Of a DNA stretch of 64,000 nucleotides, positions 46,237-61,857 are shown one piece after another (positions within the stretch are counted from its first letter, which is position 1; each line of letters starts with the position of its first letter). Under the pieces are notes generated by a model, which saw only the letters and a list, made by a program, of their open reading frames with translations, had not been told where the DNA came from and did no database searches. The translations under genes and the position numbers were made by a program. Origin of the DNA: Cercis canadensis (Eukaryota > Streptophyta > Magnoliopsida > Fabales > Fabaceae). The DNA lies in the NCBI GenBank assembly GCA_003255065.1, contig QAOA01006130.1, forward strand, positions 781,687-845,686, given 5' to 3'.

Positions 46237-47142
46237 AGAGAGAAATGAAATTTGGACGAAATGTTTTGACTTTTGAGAAACAAGAGGGCGGAAGATACGG
46301 TCGTATAATTATTTCCTAGTTCCTACACTACATAGTTGATTAATACGCTGGTTGTCTTGTATTTGTATGTCTTCAGTTGGAAGCTTCGCTTTCTCGTCTC
46401 TCAGATCTCACTTTCTCTTTCTGTAGAAAGCCCTCTTCGTGTCTCCACAAAAATTCTCCTGTGTTTCTCGTCCGAAAATCTCTCTCTCTCTCTCTCTTTC
46501 CCTCTCTCCCTCCATGTGCATCCTTTTCAATTCGATTCGCTTCCTCTGAAAAGCTGTGGATTCTCTGACCTTTATAACTCCCAATTTCGAAAATCTGTTC
46601 CATCAAATTTCCAAGATTTCGATGCCATTTTCCCAGAAGACCCAGATATATCCACAAAATATTTGTAGATATTACGAGTTCGTCGTGTTCTCTGGATTCT
46701 AGGGTTTTGGTTCTGTTTTCTTGAATTCTATGACGAGCGACCATTGTGAATACCAGAATCCGATTTCGTGATTTTCTTGTGTGTTCGAAGCGCGCTCTCT
46801 GCTTGGATCTTCCATTTCCGAGTTCGGGTGATCTACGCAAACTCAATTCTGAGCGTTGTCTGAGACTTCGAGTGTATCTGTTATCTTGCGAACCACGGTT
46901 TTTGATTTAAGGTAAAAGTTTCGGTCCCTGGTGATTGATCTGTTCTCTATCCCGTGAAGTTTAAGCTGCTTAGTTTCATGATTAAGATCAGATGTGGTTC
47001 GTTGATGAAAATTCGGCAATGGTAGTGTGTCTGGAGAATTAAAGTTTATTTTCTTTGTCTCTAGGGTTTTCCTTTTCATTTTCTCTGCAATGAATATTTC
47101 TAGGGCTTTTGAGTGATTAGATTAATTAGCGATCTGAGCTCC
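46123..47142 (+). other. Upstream region and probable 5' leader of the bZIP gene
   Basis: Starts with a poly-A tract (46172-46234) broken by seven N at 46191-46197. A pyrimidine-rich stretch at 46478-46512, with a long TC run, looks like plant 5' UTR. A possible leader intron begins at ggtaaaag (donor at 46912) and could end at ctctag (47064) or ttctag (47103). Three upstream ORFs fall in this stretch and are listed separately. Confidence 0.5.
46514..46771 (+). promoter_or_regulatory. Three upstream ORFs in the bZIP leader
   Basis: Short complete frames at 46514-46549 (11 codons plus stop), 46622-46702 (26 codons plus stop) and 46730-46771 (13 codons plus stop). All end before the main start at 47143. 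They would be translated only if transcription begins upstream of them, which the TC-rich leader suggests but does not prove. Confidence 0.4.
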
Positions 47143-49697
<2,555 letters not shown>

Positions 49698-50306
49698 GAG
49701 TGATTCCCCACACATTGCATCTCCATCTCTGCTTCCTTAATACGCCCTTCTCTTGTTTCTAGAGTCGTTTTAGGTCAGTGCCATGTTATATTTATTTTTT
49801 CTTACACAATTCTACATATGGTACTAGTTAGAGGTTGTGATTGTTTTTTTTCTTTTTTGGCTTGCCACTATATAGATAATTAGATACCGGAACTATGCTG
49901 ACTAACTCTTTATATTTTGTTCCTGTGTCCGGATGGGATCTGTGGGGAATTACCCGAGTTTAGTCGGGGATGGGGTTGACAGCCTCCCATCCTCCTTACG
50001 GGGACCCTTGAAATTTTTGAGTTAGTAGGGAATGAGATGGATAACACTTCCATAATACCCTTGCTGGTGGGGGCTGAGAAGGGGGAATTTTCTCCCTATT
50101 GGGGTGCGTCGCCTCAAGGCTGGGGATTTGTGTGGTATTCCGCCATTTAATTTCAAACATTAATCAACGACTATTGCAAAGCTTATACGCTCTATACTTT
50201 AGACTACATAACATCAAAGTATGACTCTGTCGTAAATATATGAAGACTTAAAAGAGTATAATTACATATTTGTATAGATTCAAGGAATGGAAACTGATTC
50301 CAGAAT
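49698..50306. other. Convergent 3' ends of the bZIP gene and ETFQO
   Basis: The two genes point toward each other, with stop codons 609 bases apart. The space should hold both 3' UTRs. A locally GC-richer block (about 49930-50130) stands out from the AT-rich surroundings. It encodes nothing recognisable. Confidence 0.5.
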
Positions 50307-53300
50307 CTACATGATTGAGTACCCAGGGCCTCCACCCCCTTCAGGCACCGTCCACTCTATGTTTTGCTTGGGATCTTTGATATCACAAGCCTGTTATATC
50401 AAAACAATTTAATAATCTAACAATATATCTCAGTAAGCATAGGTGACGAAACAAAACCAAGAAAATTTGAAAAACTAAATTACTGTGAATTACAAATTTT
50501 GAATTTAACTAGTGCCTAATTTTGTATAAAACTAACCTTAAAGGAGGGTATAATTCAATATCCACATTCCTACCTCTAATTCTAGTCATTCCTACCTCTA
50601 CCTCTGAAGATGACTTGGTAACGTCCAATATGAATCAAAGACTACTCCAGTGACCATCAAAGTAGCGCAGACCACATATACGACTTTCAGAAGTCTACAC
50701 CTTTTTTTTCTACTTCTAGTCTCTGCTTGTGTGCATGTTTATACTATTTCATAAGCATTTCAAAAACCAAAGAAAAAATTTGGCTTTTCATAAGCATTTC
50801 TAGTTAGGCAAATATAGTGATGATCTTCTACTAGATTTCAATTTAGCTTTTCCTTCTTTTTTTTTGACAAAAATTTGGCATGAAAAGATTACCTTGCAAT
50901 GTAAGCAATTTTGAGCATTAATCTGCAAATTCAGCTGATTCTGCTCATCTGGGATATACCTATATTTGATAAAGATAATATATACATCAGGAATAGTTAA
51001 AAAAAACTAAAAAGGCCTTTGGAAAATGAGCTATAGTAAATGGACATTACTCATACACTCGTGCAGGACAATATCGCGACTCAGGACCCGCATACACTGG
51101 TAAATTAACGAGTTCAGGAATCTTTGAATCCCTCAAGTGAAGGTGAGGAGGTTGGTCATGTTCATGATTTGTATTGCTCCTGAACCAAAATGAATGAAAC
51201 ATAAATACCTAGAAAGCAAAGGAGAAATAAGCTGAGAATTATGCATTTATTGATTAATAAATTGTGTCTCCTTTTATTGCCACCATTATTTATTAAAGCC
51301 CGAAGAACGTCCGTAAACATCTCCAAAATGTAAGAGTATTAGTAGATTTGGCCATATAAAGAGATTTGGGATTTCAATTTTAGTGAGTGAAGATTTATTT
51401 TTATTATTGCCCCTTTACTCTCCCCTTTTCTCAATCTTTCCCTTCCTGGCCCTCTCTGTTCTTTCTCTTTCTAAATATTTTCGAGTTATTAATCAGTTTG
51501 GTATAAGAGCCTAATTTCAATCAATCCATGCAACCTTTTACTGTTTTACACTAGAGGGCCTAGTTTTGAGACCTGCTTGCTGCCCTCCCAGGTTTTCCTC
51601 CTATTATCACTTCTCTCTTTTTCACCTTCTAGTCTATAACAGTAAACAACTCAGAAGAATTCATGATCTGAAACCTGTGCAGAGAGGTGGGTACATCAAA
51701 GGACAAAACACCATCTGGCTGTTCATAGCGAATTGGAGAGTGTAATTCTGCAGCCTGCATAAATTTGGGGGGGGAAAGAAAGAAAACTATCAGTAACTTC
51801 ATTAAACTGACTGATAAACTCAAGGCTCAGTTAATTTGTTGTTATTCCTTTCTTGTCCTTCAGTTATTTATAAAGTCTGATCCACAAATAATTATAAAAA
51901 TTATAACGCTTCTGATATGCTCATCCCAAATTCAATTATTCATCTGTGACTAGGGGCAATCTGGGCAATTTAGCCTTGCTAGAACTTTAACTCAGAAACA
52001 ATAACATGCTGTTTGCTTTGTTGACCTGTCCTCTATTTTATGATCTTTTCTCCTTTATGCCCTTTGTTACTGTGCTTATAGTTTGTAAATTAATGTTATT
52101 ATCAAGTTAAAGCCATATTAATATAACTTTCTGGACAAGGACAAAAAGAGTAATAATTACATTACATGATTAAATTCAACTAATATGACTTCAAGTCTTG
52201 AAGAGATATTGAGAAATATAACTTGCCCTTTTTCACTTTCAAGTTTTGGCACAACAAATTAATCTCACTGATTTTATGTGGTAATTCATTAAATGGATAT
52301 TATTTTACTTTAACCATCTAATTAGTAATTTTTTTTCGTCATACATAATTACATACTGTCTTTGATAGAGGAGGAGTGAAACAGATAACCAGGAGGGAGA
52401 GGTTTTTTTTTTTTTTTTTTTTTTNTTTTTTTTTTTTTTTTTTTTTTTGATAAAAGAAGAAATTTCATTAGAAAGAGAGAAAGGGCACAAAGGAAGAGGA
52501 GGACAAGAAATCCTCCTTGAGCAAGAGAATAAAGAAAACATTCAAACAAAATGGCTTTCGAGTCTCTCTGCATATTAGTCAAGGAAATCCCCTTACTTGG
52601 CACCACAGGAAGAGGAATTAAAATAGGAATGTACCTTAAATCTTCTTATGTTGCTTAAAAACTCCTTTATCCTCCCATCTTCATTCAAATAAAGTACAGC
52701 CTTAATCTAATGCCCTTTGAGATACTATGCTGGTTTTGCCATTGGTTTTGAGCGATAGTCAAATCATTAGTTGTTCTACACTAGACACCCAGTACCATAA
52801 AAACAATTAAAAGTTTCAACTACAGTCTAAACAGAGGATGAAAGCACACTGCATGAAGCTATTTACTTAAGTATAGTGACAAGGTCAAGACAAGATGAAA
52901 ACAAAGTACTCCAGTTCCCAAAAGAAAATGATGCAACTACATCCCTGACCAAGAACAAGAAAGAGAAAACCCTGCTGGTGCTTTGCAACAAAATATGTCC
53001 AAATCAAGTCTGGGAAAATATCATGTATAGTTTAATCATGTAACAATAATCACTTTCCCAAAAAAAAAAAAAAAAAAGTAAAATTATCACGTTTCTCTAC
53101 AAAGGAAGACAATGTTTTCTTACATTTGTAGCCTGATGATCAGGTGTACCATGCTTCAGGGTAAATGGGTATCTCCCTTTGAGTATGTAACTGCGAGGCA
53201 GAACACAGGCAAGAGAAGTTTCAAGAACGAAAAAGGAATTGCACAAAAGAGTATTTTCCTGTGTTAAAGTGATGAAGAAAGAAACTAAAAGAAAGTTAGA

Positions 53301-56300
53301 TCTTACTGTTCCAGAGCACTTATGGCCAGTCCTGGAAAAAGCCCATACTCAAAGGCCTGCAATGAAAATATATCTTTAGGGTAAATATGGCATAATAGTT
53401 AGACCACTTAGATACCATGATTATATACATCAACAAAAGTATATAACATGCAATCAAACAAATCCAGATGATGCTTGTACACTTTATTCAGAAGATAAGT
53501 ACCACGCTGAAATTCTTTTGTCGAGCAAGACAAATTAGATCCGTGGTCAAACTGGCCCATGCCATTGCAATGATTGTGATGAAATAATTATACTATAATT
53601 TGTTCAAAAGATAGGTATCTAAGAGATAGTTTCTGATATGAGATGGCCTATTAATTCAAGGACTGAAAGCAAACTTCTTCAGAAAATGAAAATTTTTGGT
53701 TTGTGGGTTCAATCAGGAAGAGAGGGAGAGATAACAGAAATTTGATGAGTTAATGAATTGCTTGACTAACCGGTCGATAGTTCCGAGCTCTGTATAGTTC
53801 TTCCCAAATCCATGAATTTTTCAAAGCCTCCCAATATATTTCCATATCCAGACCTTCATTAAGCACAGCAAATGTAGCTTCAGCTGCAAGCATTCCTGCA
53901 AAAATAAGTATTAGATGTACACCAAAGTAACACTTAAATATTGCCACCTCAATATTACAAGGAAATTATGAGAACTCCGCAATATCCCCATATATGTTTC
54001 AATATAGAATGAATTGGTGTGAATGAATTAACAAATCAAAGAGCAGATATATAATTGTGATACTAGCATTATTTAAAAACATGCTAAATTACAGGAAATC
54101 TCTCAAATTTGCAGATTAATATCCTAGATCCTTGTCAAAGGCCAATACATGTCTTGATAGAAAATTCATCTGAGAAAACCATTTTGAATGGTTATAGAGA
54201 CCCTGGATTTTGTATTAGCGTGCCCACATTGAAATTATTTATAGTAGTAAAGGGATGTTGGTGATCTAGTGGCTTTAAAAATTTGAGTCCAGATAATTTT
54301 TCATTATTTTCTTTTCAGCCATGTAATGGAGCTCTTACTAAAGTGATTGAGAGCAAAAGGGATGGAGCCACATGACTGTCTGCACAGAGTGCATGTGTGC
54401 TGGAGGGATCATTGCAAAGATGACTATTACCAAACTAAACCCCTGTGGTGTACTCTTTGGATTCGATTGTCTTCAAGGGTTCCAATGAGTCCAGGCTGAA
54501 AGTGAAATAATACCAGTAGGAAACTCGTTGGATTCAGCTGATCTATAACACCATAATGTCTTTTTACACAAATACCAAATAGGGTTATCTCTTAGTGCTT
54601 CTTACAAGGCTACCACAGTGTGAGTAATTGGAAATAAGATGACAGGTGTGAAGAAAATTTTATTTACAGGGGCACAATCCCACTTATATAGAGATGTTGT
54701 TTTATTTGCTATTTTTTCAATGCCCAGCAGCACAGCTATTCAAACTGAGAAACTCCTGAGAGAAATTCACTCAGAGGTCTTTGCTAATTTGTCAAAATAT
54801 CTTCTGCATTCAAGCTGGCTCATACTCAAACTAGGTGATCTGGAGTAGAAGTCACATGTTCCTTTAATCAACCTGGATCACGAAATTAACTGGACTACAC
54901 TTTTCTAGTTCTGCAAACTGCAAAGTTTCAACATCCAAATGCAGGCAGGAGAAAAAGAAAATGGAAAAAGCCTATAATCATTTTACAATGATTGACAATG
55001 ACAAATCTGACAAGGTAAAGTGATTTAATCAAGACCAAAAAATGCCACATTTTAAGTTCAAAATGAAATATCTATGGCATTATTTGAAACAGAAGTAGTG
55101 AATTTCAATTTGGGTCAATAGACTACCTAACCACAATCAGGATAGTTGGTTATTTCAGGTATATGACAAAACCTAGACCAAAAATAAAACTGACTAAAAA
55201 ATTCTGCAGATTAATGTAACAATACAACTAGAATTCTCCACTGTTAGATAATTTTCCAGTTTTTATGCGAGTTAACAGAAAAATGAAAGACAAATGTAAC
55301 AATACAACTAGAATTCTCCAGTGTTACATAATTTTCCAGTTTTTATGCGAGTTAACAGAAAAATGAAAGACAACAAAGTTTATAAAAATGAAGCCCTGAA
55401 CCTTATACTATATGTTTTGGAATACGAAAGTAACAGTAACATGGATATAATGAAAAAATAATATTTATCTCAAGTAAAATATCAATATATTAATTTGAAA
55501 TTCATTTGACCATAACTAACATATAAAATTGACATGTCTTCAGTAAGAATTAGTTATTAGCATCATACTGGAAACTAATTGAGGGAACTTGACCAAGCAA
55601 CTACCTGATTTCATTGCAGTGTGAGTTCCCTTAATCTTGGGCACATTTAAGAAGCCAACTGAACATCCAATAATTGCTCCTCCAGGGAAAGCTGGATATG
55701 GGATAGACTGAAATTTAACTAGAATCATAATCATATTTATGTAACATGTAAAAAGTCGAAGAAATAATACACTGCAGCACATAACTGGCATTTGAACTAT
55801 TAGTAGTACTTTGCCTTTTCTTGCAAATTGCTCATCACAATATGGAACTTCTCTATATCTAGGAAATTAATGCTGTCCAAGGATCTTTCCAGTCTTACCA
55901 CCCCCCCTCCCTCTCTTCTTTCCAAAAAGAAAATTGAATGCCATCAACTTTTATAGAAGTCATAAGGAATTGCCATTTGGCATGCAACACCTAATATACC
56001 TGGTTCACGCCACCTCATGAAGATGGTCGTGTGGGAATTTCCCACTGGGAAAACAAAGAGAGAGAATTTTCCCTAGATTCCAGTATTGTGTCATTCAACG
56101 AACATAGAAAAGGAACTTAGTATCAGTAACGCACCTGAAAACCACCTTCATTTAAAGTGCGAGCTCCATACTGGATAACAGTTCCACCTTCCAGAAATGG
56201 TTTTATTGAAGGATGATGCTTAAGCTTCTGGCGAACCCAAAAAAGGGAGATGGAGGGAGAGGAAGGAAAGGTGTTGAACCAGCGTAAGGATCAAGAATTC

Positions 56301-59300
56301 AGGATAGTTAATGTAAATAAAAAGTTTCTATGAGGTAAATATCACATTTACACAACAAACCAGTAAAGGTATCAGAAAAAGAGAATCAAGACATAATTGG
56401 TAAGCTTGCCAAGCCAAGTCCTAGACTTGTTTTTCATTCATAGCACAAAACTCAGACAAGAATGTCATACAAAGATGGAAAAACCACCTGGCAAGGAACA
56501 TCAAGATCCAAACATTGTTGCCTCCCACCCAACTAAAGGGGATAAAAATATTCTGCTCCTAAAAAACACTCTCCCTCCCCCTTTTTCTTCAGAATATTTA
56601 AAAAATATGAAGCAAGATCCAACCAGTAACATATACTTGCCAATGAAAAATTAAAAAAATGCACTTTCCAAACTACCCCAAAAAAGCCAAAAAAACACCT
56701 ATCACAAATATACTGGACCTGAAATTCTTCATAAGGATTCAAGAAAGGGTTCTGATAGTTCAAAGCAACCACGAGGCCTATAGATACCTGTCACAATAAT
56801 AAAAGAGATTCATGAAACGAACAGTATATTGTCAGCAAAAATGCATCAAAACTAGTGGAAAAAATCAAACTTATACAGTACAGCATAAGCTGATTTCTTA
56901 TCAGAACGGGAAAACATGAATAAGTGAGAGATATGACTTCATCGACTTGATGCATGTTATTATCAGTGTCTTGGCACAAATTGGTGTATTTCCCACTCGT
57001 AGGAATCAGCAACCATCAAGCAGGCAAGACTCAAAAGTTATTAATCAAAAGAAAGATAATAAAGCACAAATTGGTGTATTTCCCACTCGTAGGAATCAGC
57101 AACCATCAAGCAGGCAAGACTCAAAAGTTATTAATCAAAAGAAAGATAATAAAATTAGCAAGGATAATTGCATGCGGAAAAATAAAAATAAAAAATCTGT
57201 CGTGTTCATTGGAGAACAAAGATCCGTACTGCAATTAAAAATGTGCATACAGAGAGGCAGAGGCACATACAAAAGAAATTAAAACAAATATTAATAAAAA
57301 TGTGAAAAATATAAACATTCATGCTTTCTTAATCAATTTAAAGTTTTAATATAGATGGCATCATGTAAAGAGGCACAAAATGCCGGCAAAACTTGAATTC
57401 ATGATAATTGAAGAAAGGAAAGGAAAACATTTTCTCACTTGTCCATCTTTCATGTGATAAAGAAAAGATCCCCCATATGACTTACGATCCAAGGGCCAGC
57501 CAAATGTGTGGAGCACAGCACCAGGTTGGTGCTTTTTCTCATCAATTTCCCAAACCTAAATGTATAAGGCTAAAGAAATCAGACTCTGCTGCCATAAAAG
57601 TTTAATGCAAGACACGCAACTTTTCTTCTTTTAGAACAGGTGATAATCAAGTACTATATTCACATGCATATACTGAACAAATGAGCACTAACCAGACAGG
57701 TTTCATAGTTTCACCCAAAAAAAAAAAGGAAAAGAAAAGATGAGAACAAAAACTTGACCACAAAAATTGCTTCAAACAAAAAAAAGTTGTGAACTGAAAT
57801 TGATAATACCTCTTTAATTCCCAAGGCGTAAGTCTGGTGTTGTGCATTACCCTTCTCTCTCAGGTTGTACTTTTTTATTATTTTCTGTAGGGAACATCAA
57901 GAAGGAGATTGGACGTCATGGTAAAAAATTAATAACTGACAGGAAAAATTTGAACCTATTGCTATTGGTAGATTCTTTTTTCAAACCTCTGATAATGATC
58001 CTCGACATCCCTCAGCCAGGAGGGTTATGCAACCTACACACAATTCCATACTTGTACAATTAACTAAATCAGTCTCAGCAAGAAAGTGAAAGTTTATGTG
58101 CCACATAGCAAATAAGGGCCAAAACTTTTGCCCAGAGATCTATGAAAAAGCACATATGTGTGTGAGGGAGAAAGAATCATGGATAAAGAAACCTTTGACC
58201 TCAACACCACGTTGAAAATTCTCCTTCTTTGAACCATCTTTTGAAACTCCCATATCATTAGTTGCAATACCAACAACTTTGTTGTTTGCATCATATAATA
58301 TCTGACCAGGAAAAAAACCAGTAAACACCAACAAACATAGACTAGTAAAAGCCTACCAAAAACAGAAAGTACCTCACTAGCAGCAAATCCAGGATATATT
58401 TCCACTCCCAACTCTTCGGCTTTCACTCCCATCCAACGTACTAGCTGACTTAGACTGTATAAGAGGGCCCAAAATAAGAAGCTTCTTCAAAAATATCAAT
58501 ACAATATATCTGAATGATACATTGCAAAAATAAACAAGAAAAATTGAACAACCATCTTAATAAGCAGTGGAGGGAATATCTTTCAAACTTGAATCATATA
58601 GCAATTAACGAGAATAGGGTTAGAAAGCAAGAAAATGACCAAATGATCAAATTATTTTCAGTTTGTACAAGAAAAAGGAACATCGCGTAACTAAAAAGAA
58701 ACTGTATACAACAATTCAGCATTTAGATATCTGATAGTCTCATTTTTTAAAAACTTTATTTGCAAGCTTAAGCCACAAAAAGGATCCAACTATTTTCATT
58801 TCTACCAGCACAGAAAAACAATGCAATATAAATTATGTTGTCCACGGAATAAAGGATGATTACAGTTGCACCCAAACACAACAGATTCACAGAACTAAAA
58901 TAGATGACATTTAGTGGCCACATACTACTCCGAACTATCACTTGTAAGAACTCAAGATCCAATGGATCAGAAAAGGACAAAATATGAAATAAAATTATTC
59001 ACCAGAAAGCATAATATTGTACAGTCCAGCTAATATAATCAATAGTCTGTAGAGACCTTATTACGTAGACATGAAATGAATATATCTTGTAGATACTTTT
59101 TAATACAAACATGACATGGCATGAAATGAATATATCTTTTAGAGACCTTATTACATAGTTTCCTTCGTTATTAAAGGGACATGGAAGTGAAAATGCACTA
59201 TCCTTGGTCAGAAACCAAAACTTGTCGGAAGAAACAGGGATGCTGATGGGAGCCTGCGGATAAAGGGGGAGAAGATTATATAGTGAAATTAGAAAAAGGA

Positions 59301-60874
59301 TGAGAGAAATTATCAACCAAAAATACTTCAAGCAACAATATGTTAATGCATACTGTTCCATCAGCAGATAAAGTGACAGACTCTTATGATGGATAGAGCA
59401 AGAAAAGGAAAACATAAAATTCACCCCAATGGACTTCAAAGCATCAAAGATCTCTTGCAATTGAGGTACAAAGATTTAATTTTAATCATATCCCCCCACC
59501 CCCCCAAAAAAACAAAAAACCCGAGCTTCTCCTCTCCCAACAAGAAATCCGATTAAGTATAGGCAGAATAAGAAGCAACCTTGGTTTTATTAAGTGTAAT
59601 ATAAAACAACAGAATGCACCTCTTCCTGCTTCCACTGAGGGAGCAGTTCATCCAGTGCCCGGGGTTCAAAAATATTTCCAGAAAGAATGTGGGCACCTAA
59701 CAACAATAACATGGAAATTATGAGAAAATGAAGCAAAATTATATTTAAAATGGAGAAAACAGAGGTGTGACTGGAATCCTAAAACTTGCTAAAATCAAGG
59801 GGACTAACATCAAATAATTAAGATAATGAAAGGCCTAATTCACAGCAATAGGGAACAAGTTACAGCCAGAAGACATTAATAACCTATAGACATAAAGTAA
59901 TGGAATTTTCCTTATTTAACTTGCGTTTATTCTAGTGAGCAGCAAGGAGATTGAAAATTTGAAATTATCCATTTCTTTTGTCATCAACAAGCAAATCGAG
60001 AAGCTTAAAGTACCATCCTCAGAACATAATTTCATTTTCTTTCCTGTCAGGCTAACACACGATGTAAGACGATCCTAGTTCCTACTAGAGGAAAACCTAG
60101 AGCAGGTAGGACCACTTGAATTTTTCATTAAGACACTATTACAATAACTTGAATGAATTCGAAAACGAACTTAATATGAAAGCATGTAACAAAAAATACG
60201 CACAAACTGAAAGAATAAATACACTCATGATGAACTCGATCGAAATTATATCTACAAGACACTGAATGAATTAATTGAGTCGTGGGTGCGCAAGTATCAA
60301 CTATCAAGAAAAGACTAAATCATCTAATGGCAAAAAACATCTGTTCAAGTGGGGGAAACATACCAACTTCAGCACCTTTCTCGACGACGCATACAGATAA
60401 GTCAACATTCTTTTCGCGGCACATTTGCTTCAACCGTATCGCCGCCGATAACCCGGCAGGTCCCGCTCCAACAATAACGACGTCGTACTCTATGGACTCT
60501 CGGTCTGGTTCGCTGCTGAAACTCTTGGAATTATCCGCCCAAGTCGGAATCCTAGGGTTTTTGCCCAAACAATTCCAAAACGAAAAACCTCGAAAGAAAT
60601 CATTCTCAGAGGCCAAGAAACTGGAATTTCGATCTACACGACGAGAAAACGAAGAACCGTTGGAACAATGGAAGTGGATTGTGCGGTCGAAAAGGTCTGG
60701 AGGAGATGAAGCGGCAGAAGCACATGGATTTGAGAAAGCAGTGAAGTGAGAATGAAACGTGCTTCCGCGAAGGCAATTAGTAGGCGAAGGAAAGTGATTG
60801 GAAGAAGAACAAGAAAGGGTAGAGGTCACCCTAAGAGTGTGTGATTTGGACAAGATTGAGCGGAAATTGGGCAT
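50307..60874 (-). CDS. ETFQO: Electron transfer flavoprotein-ubiquinone oxidoreductase, mitochondrial
   Basis: Eighteen exons on the - strand: 60874-60364, 59696-59620, 59253-59147, 58454-58373, 58301-58193, 58033-57987, 57884-57810, 57555-57439, 56787-56719, 56227-56135, 55707-55605, 53895-53771, 53356-53307, 53190-53124, 51754-51675, 51179-51051, 50959-50893, 50390-50307. They total 1992 nt and encode 663 residues. The inner-membrane enzyme passes electrons from ETF to ubiquinone during branched-chain amino acid, lysine and phytol breakdown. Residues 1 to about 125 form a long Ser/Arg-rich presequence. The FAD motif VGAGPAG is at 135-141. [15 protein letters not shown] is conserved. The 4Fe-4S cluster ligands are Cys608 (YCPARVYE) and Cys632, 635 and 638 (NCLHCKACD). 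The protein ends [10 protein letters not shown]. The presequence is somewhat long for the family. Exon 3 has a duplicated donor 90 bases downstream. Confidence 0.95.
52403..52448 (-). repeat. Poly-T/N tract, possible retroposon tail in ETFQO intron 14
   Basis: A 46-base poly-T run with one N (52425) is followed by gataaaagaagaaatttcat and purine-rich sequence. On the - strand this reads as a 3' end with a long A tail, as in a truncated LINE or other retroposed sequence. No target duplication was found, so only the homopolymer is certain. Confidence 0.4.
55213..55372. repeat. Tandem duplication (2 x 80 bases) in ETFQO intron 11
   Basis: Two adjacent copies start aatgtaacaatacaactaga at 55213 and 55293 and differ at only two or three bases. 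The duplication is recent and lies in the intron between exons 11 and 10. Confidence 0.9.
56974..57153. repeat. Tandem duplication (2 x 90 bases) in ETFQO intron 8
   Basis: Two identical adjacent copies start gcacaaattggtgtatttcc at 56974 and 57064. Identity over the full unit points to a very recent duplication or to an assembly artefact. Confidence 0.92.
59051..59160 (-). repeat. Duplicated 5' splice site region after ETFQO exon 3
   Basis: The normal donor (TATGTAATAAG before GTCTCTA, exon end 59147) is repeated downstream in the intron as TACGTAATAAG before GTCTCTA (exon end would be 59057). The spacer holds a second small repeat, gatatattcatttcatg. Both donors are of equal quality by eye. 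Confidence 0.8.
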
Positions 60875-61857
60875 GATTCACTTTCAGACCCCCGGCACCA
60901 CTGAGTATTTGGGATTTCCGTGCGCACTGCTGCTCGCTACTTTCAAGTTATAATAATCAGAGCGATCGGATTCGTCATTTATAAACAGTAAGCACAATTT
61001 AACATGTTGCTTTTTGGTGGTGACTGGTGAGTGCCAGCGGTGACACGAATCTATTAATTGTTATCGTCTGACGGATAACTGACAAACCAGCTTGTAAGTT
61101 TATCACAATGACGACGGATTTTGTTCTTTTCTCTTATTCTAACAAAATAACATTTTTTTTCATAAATTATTATTAAATCACTTAAAAAAAATACTTTTTA
61201 GATTTAATTTTCACTTATTAATGGTTATCATATAAATTTTTTTTTAGTATTTTGACTATAATTTTAATTTTAATATGAAATTTAAAAACTTCAAAGATGA
61301 CTTTTAATACCAATAGATCACAACTTTTTTTTTTTGGTAAGATTATCACAACTTATTTAGTGGTTATAATATATTGATTTATGATCATCTTAATTTAATG
61401 ATTATCACATACAAATTAATAATTATTTTATATATATTAGTGGTCATTAATAAAAAATAATTTTAAAAATTCAACAATAATTATGATATACTTAAAAATA
61501 TTTTTTTAGTAATTTACTTAAAAAATAATTTTTTTATTGAAATGACTTAAACAATAATTTATCTTTTTTATTTTTGTCTTTAGTACCTAAATCTATAATT
61601 AAATAAAAACTTTGAGAGCATGATACTGATTACCATTTGGCTTTGGACCTTTTGGTACAAACCATTGTTGAAGCGGTAAATGGTAATGCACTAATACATA
61701 GCAAAAGCCAAACGGCATAGAAATCTTGAATTCAAAGTGATATAATTATCAATATTGTTACACTGTTCACGCAATGCAACTAGAAAACTAAATCCCTAAA
61801 TACATGATAGCCAAAAGGGATGGCAAAGAGTATATTTAGCTAGAGTAGAAGTAATAT
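60875..61857. other. ETFQO upstream region and strictosidine synthase-like 3' flank
   Basis: The ETFQO promoter and leader are expected just after 60874. About 61140-61560 is very AT-rich with weak inverted repeats (aaattattattaaatcactt against the complement of aagtgacttaaacaataattt-like sequence), perhaps a decayed foldback element. No gene is seen. Confidence 0.45.

Noticed and set aside
46128..46319. Open frame rich in Lys
   Set aside because: Translation of the poly-A tract with N bases; not a protein.
46373..46846. 157-residue open frame on the - strand
   Set aside because: It is antisense to the TC-rich leader of the bZIP gene; its Glu/Arg content simply reflects that composition.
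56397..57282. Open frames within ETFQO introns 8 and 9, including a repeated frame over the 90-base duplication
   Set aside because: They lie on the strand opposite the gene and derive from AT-rich intron sequence. The repeat in the peptide only reflects the DNA duplication.
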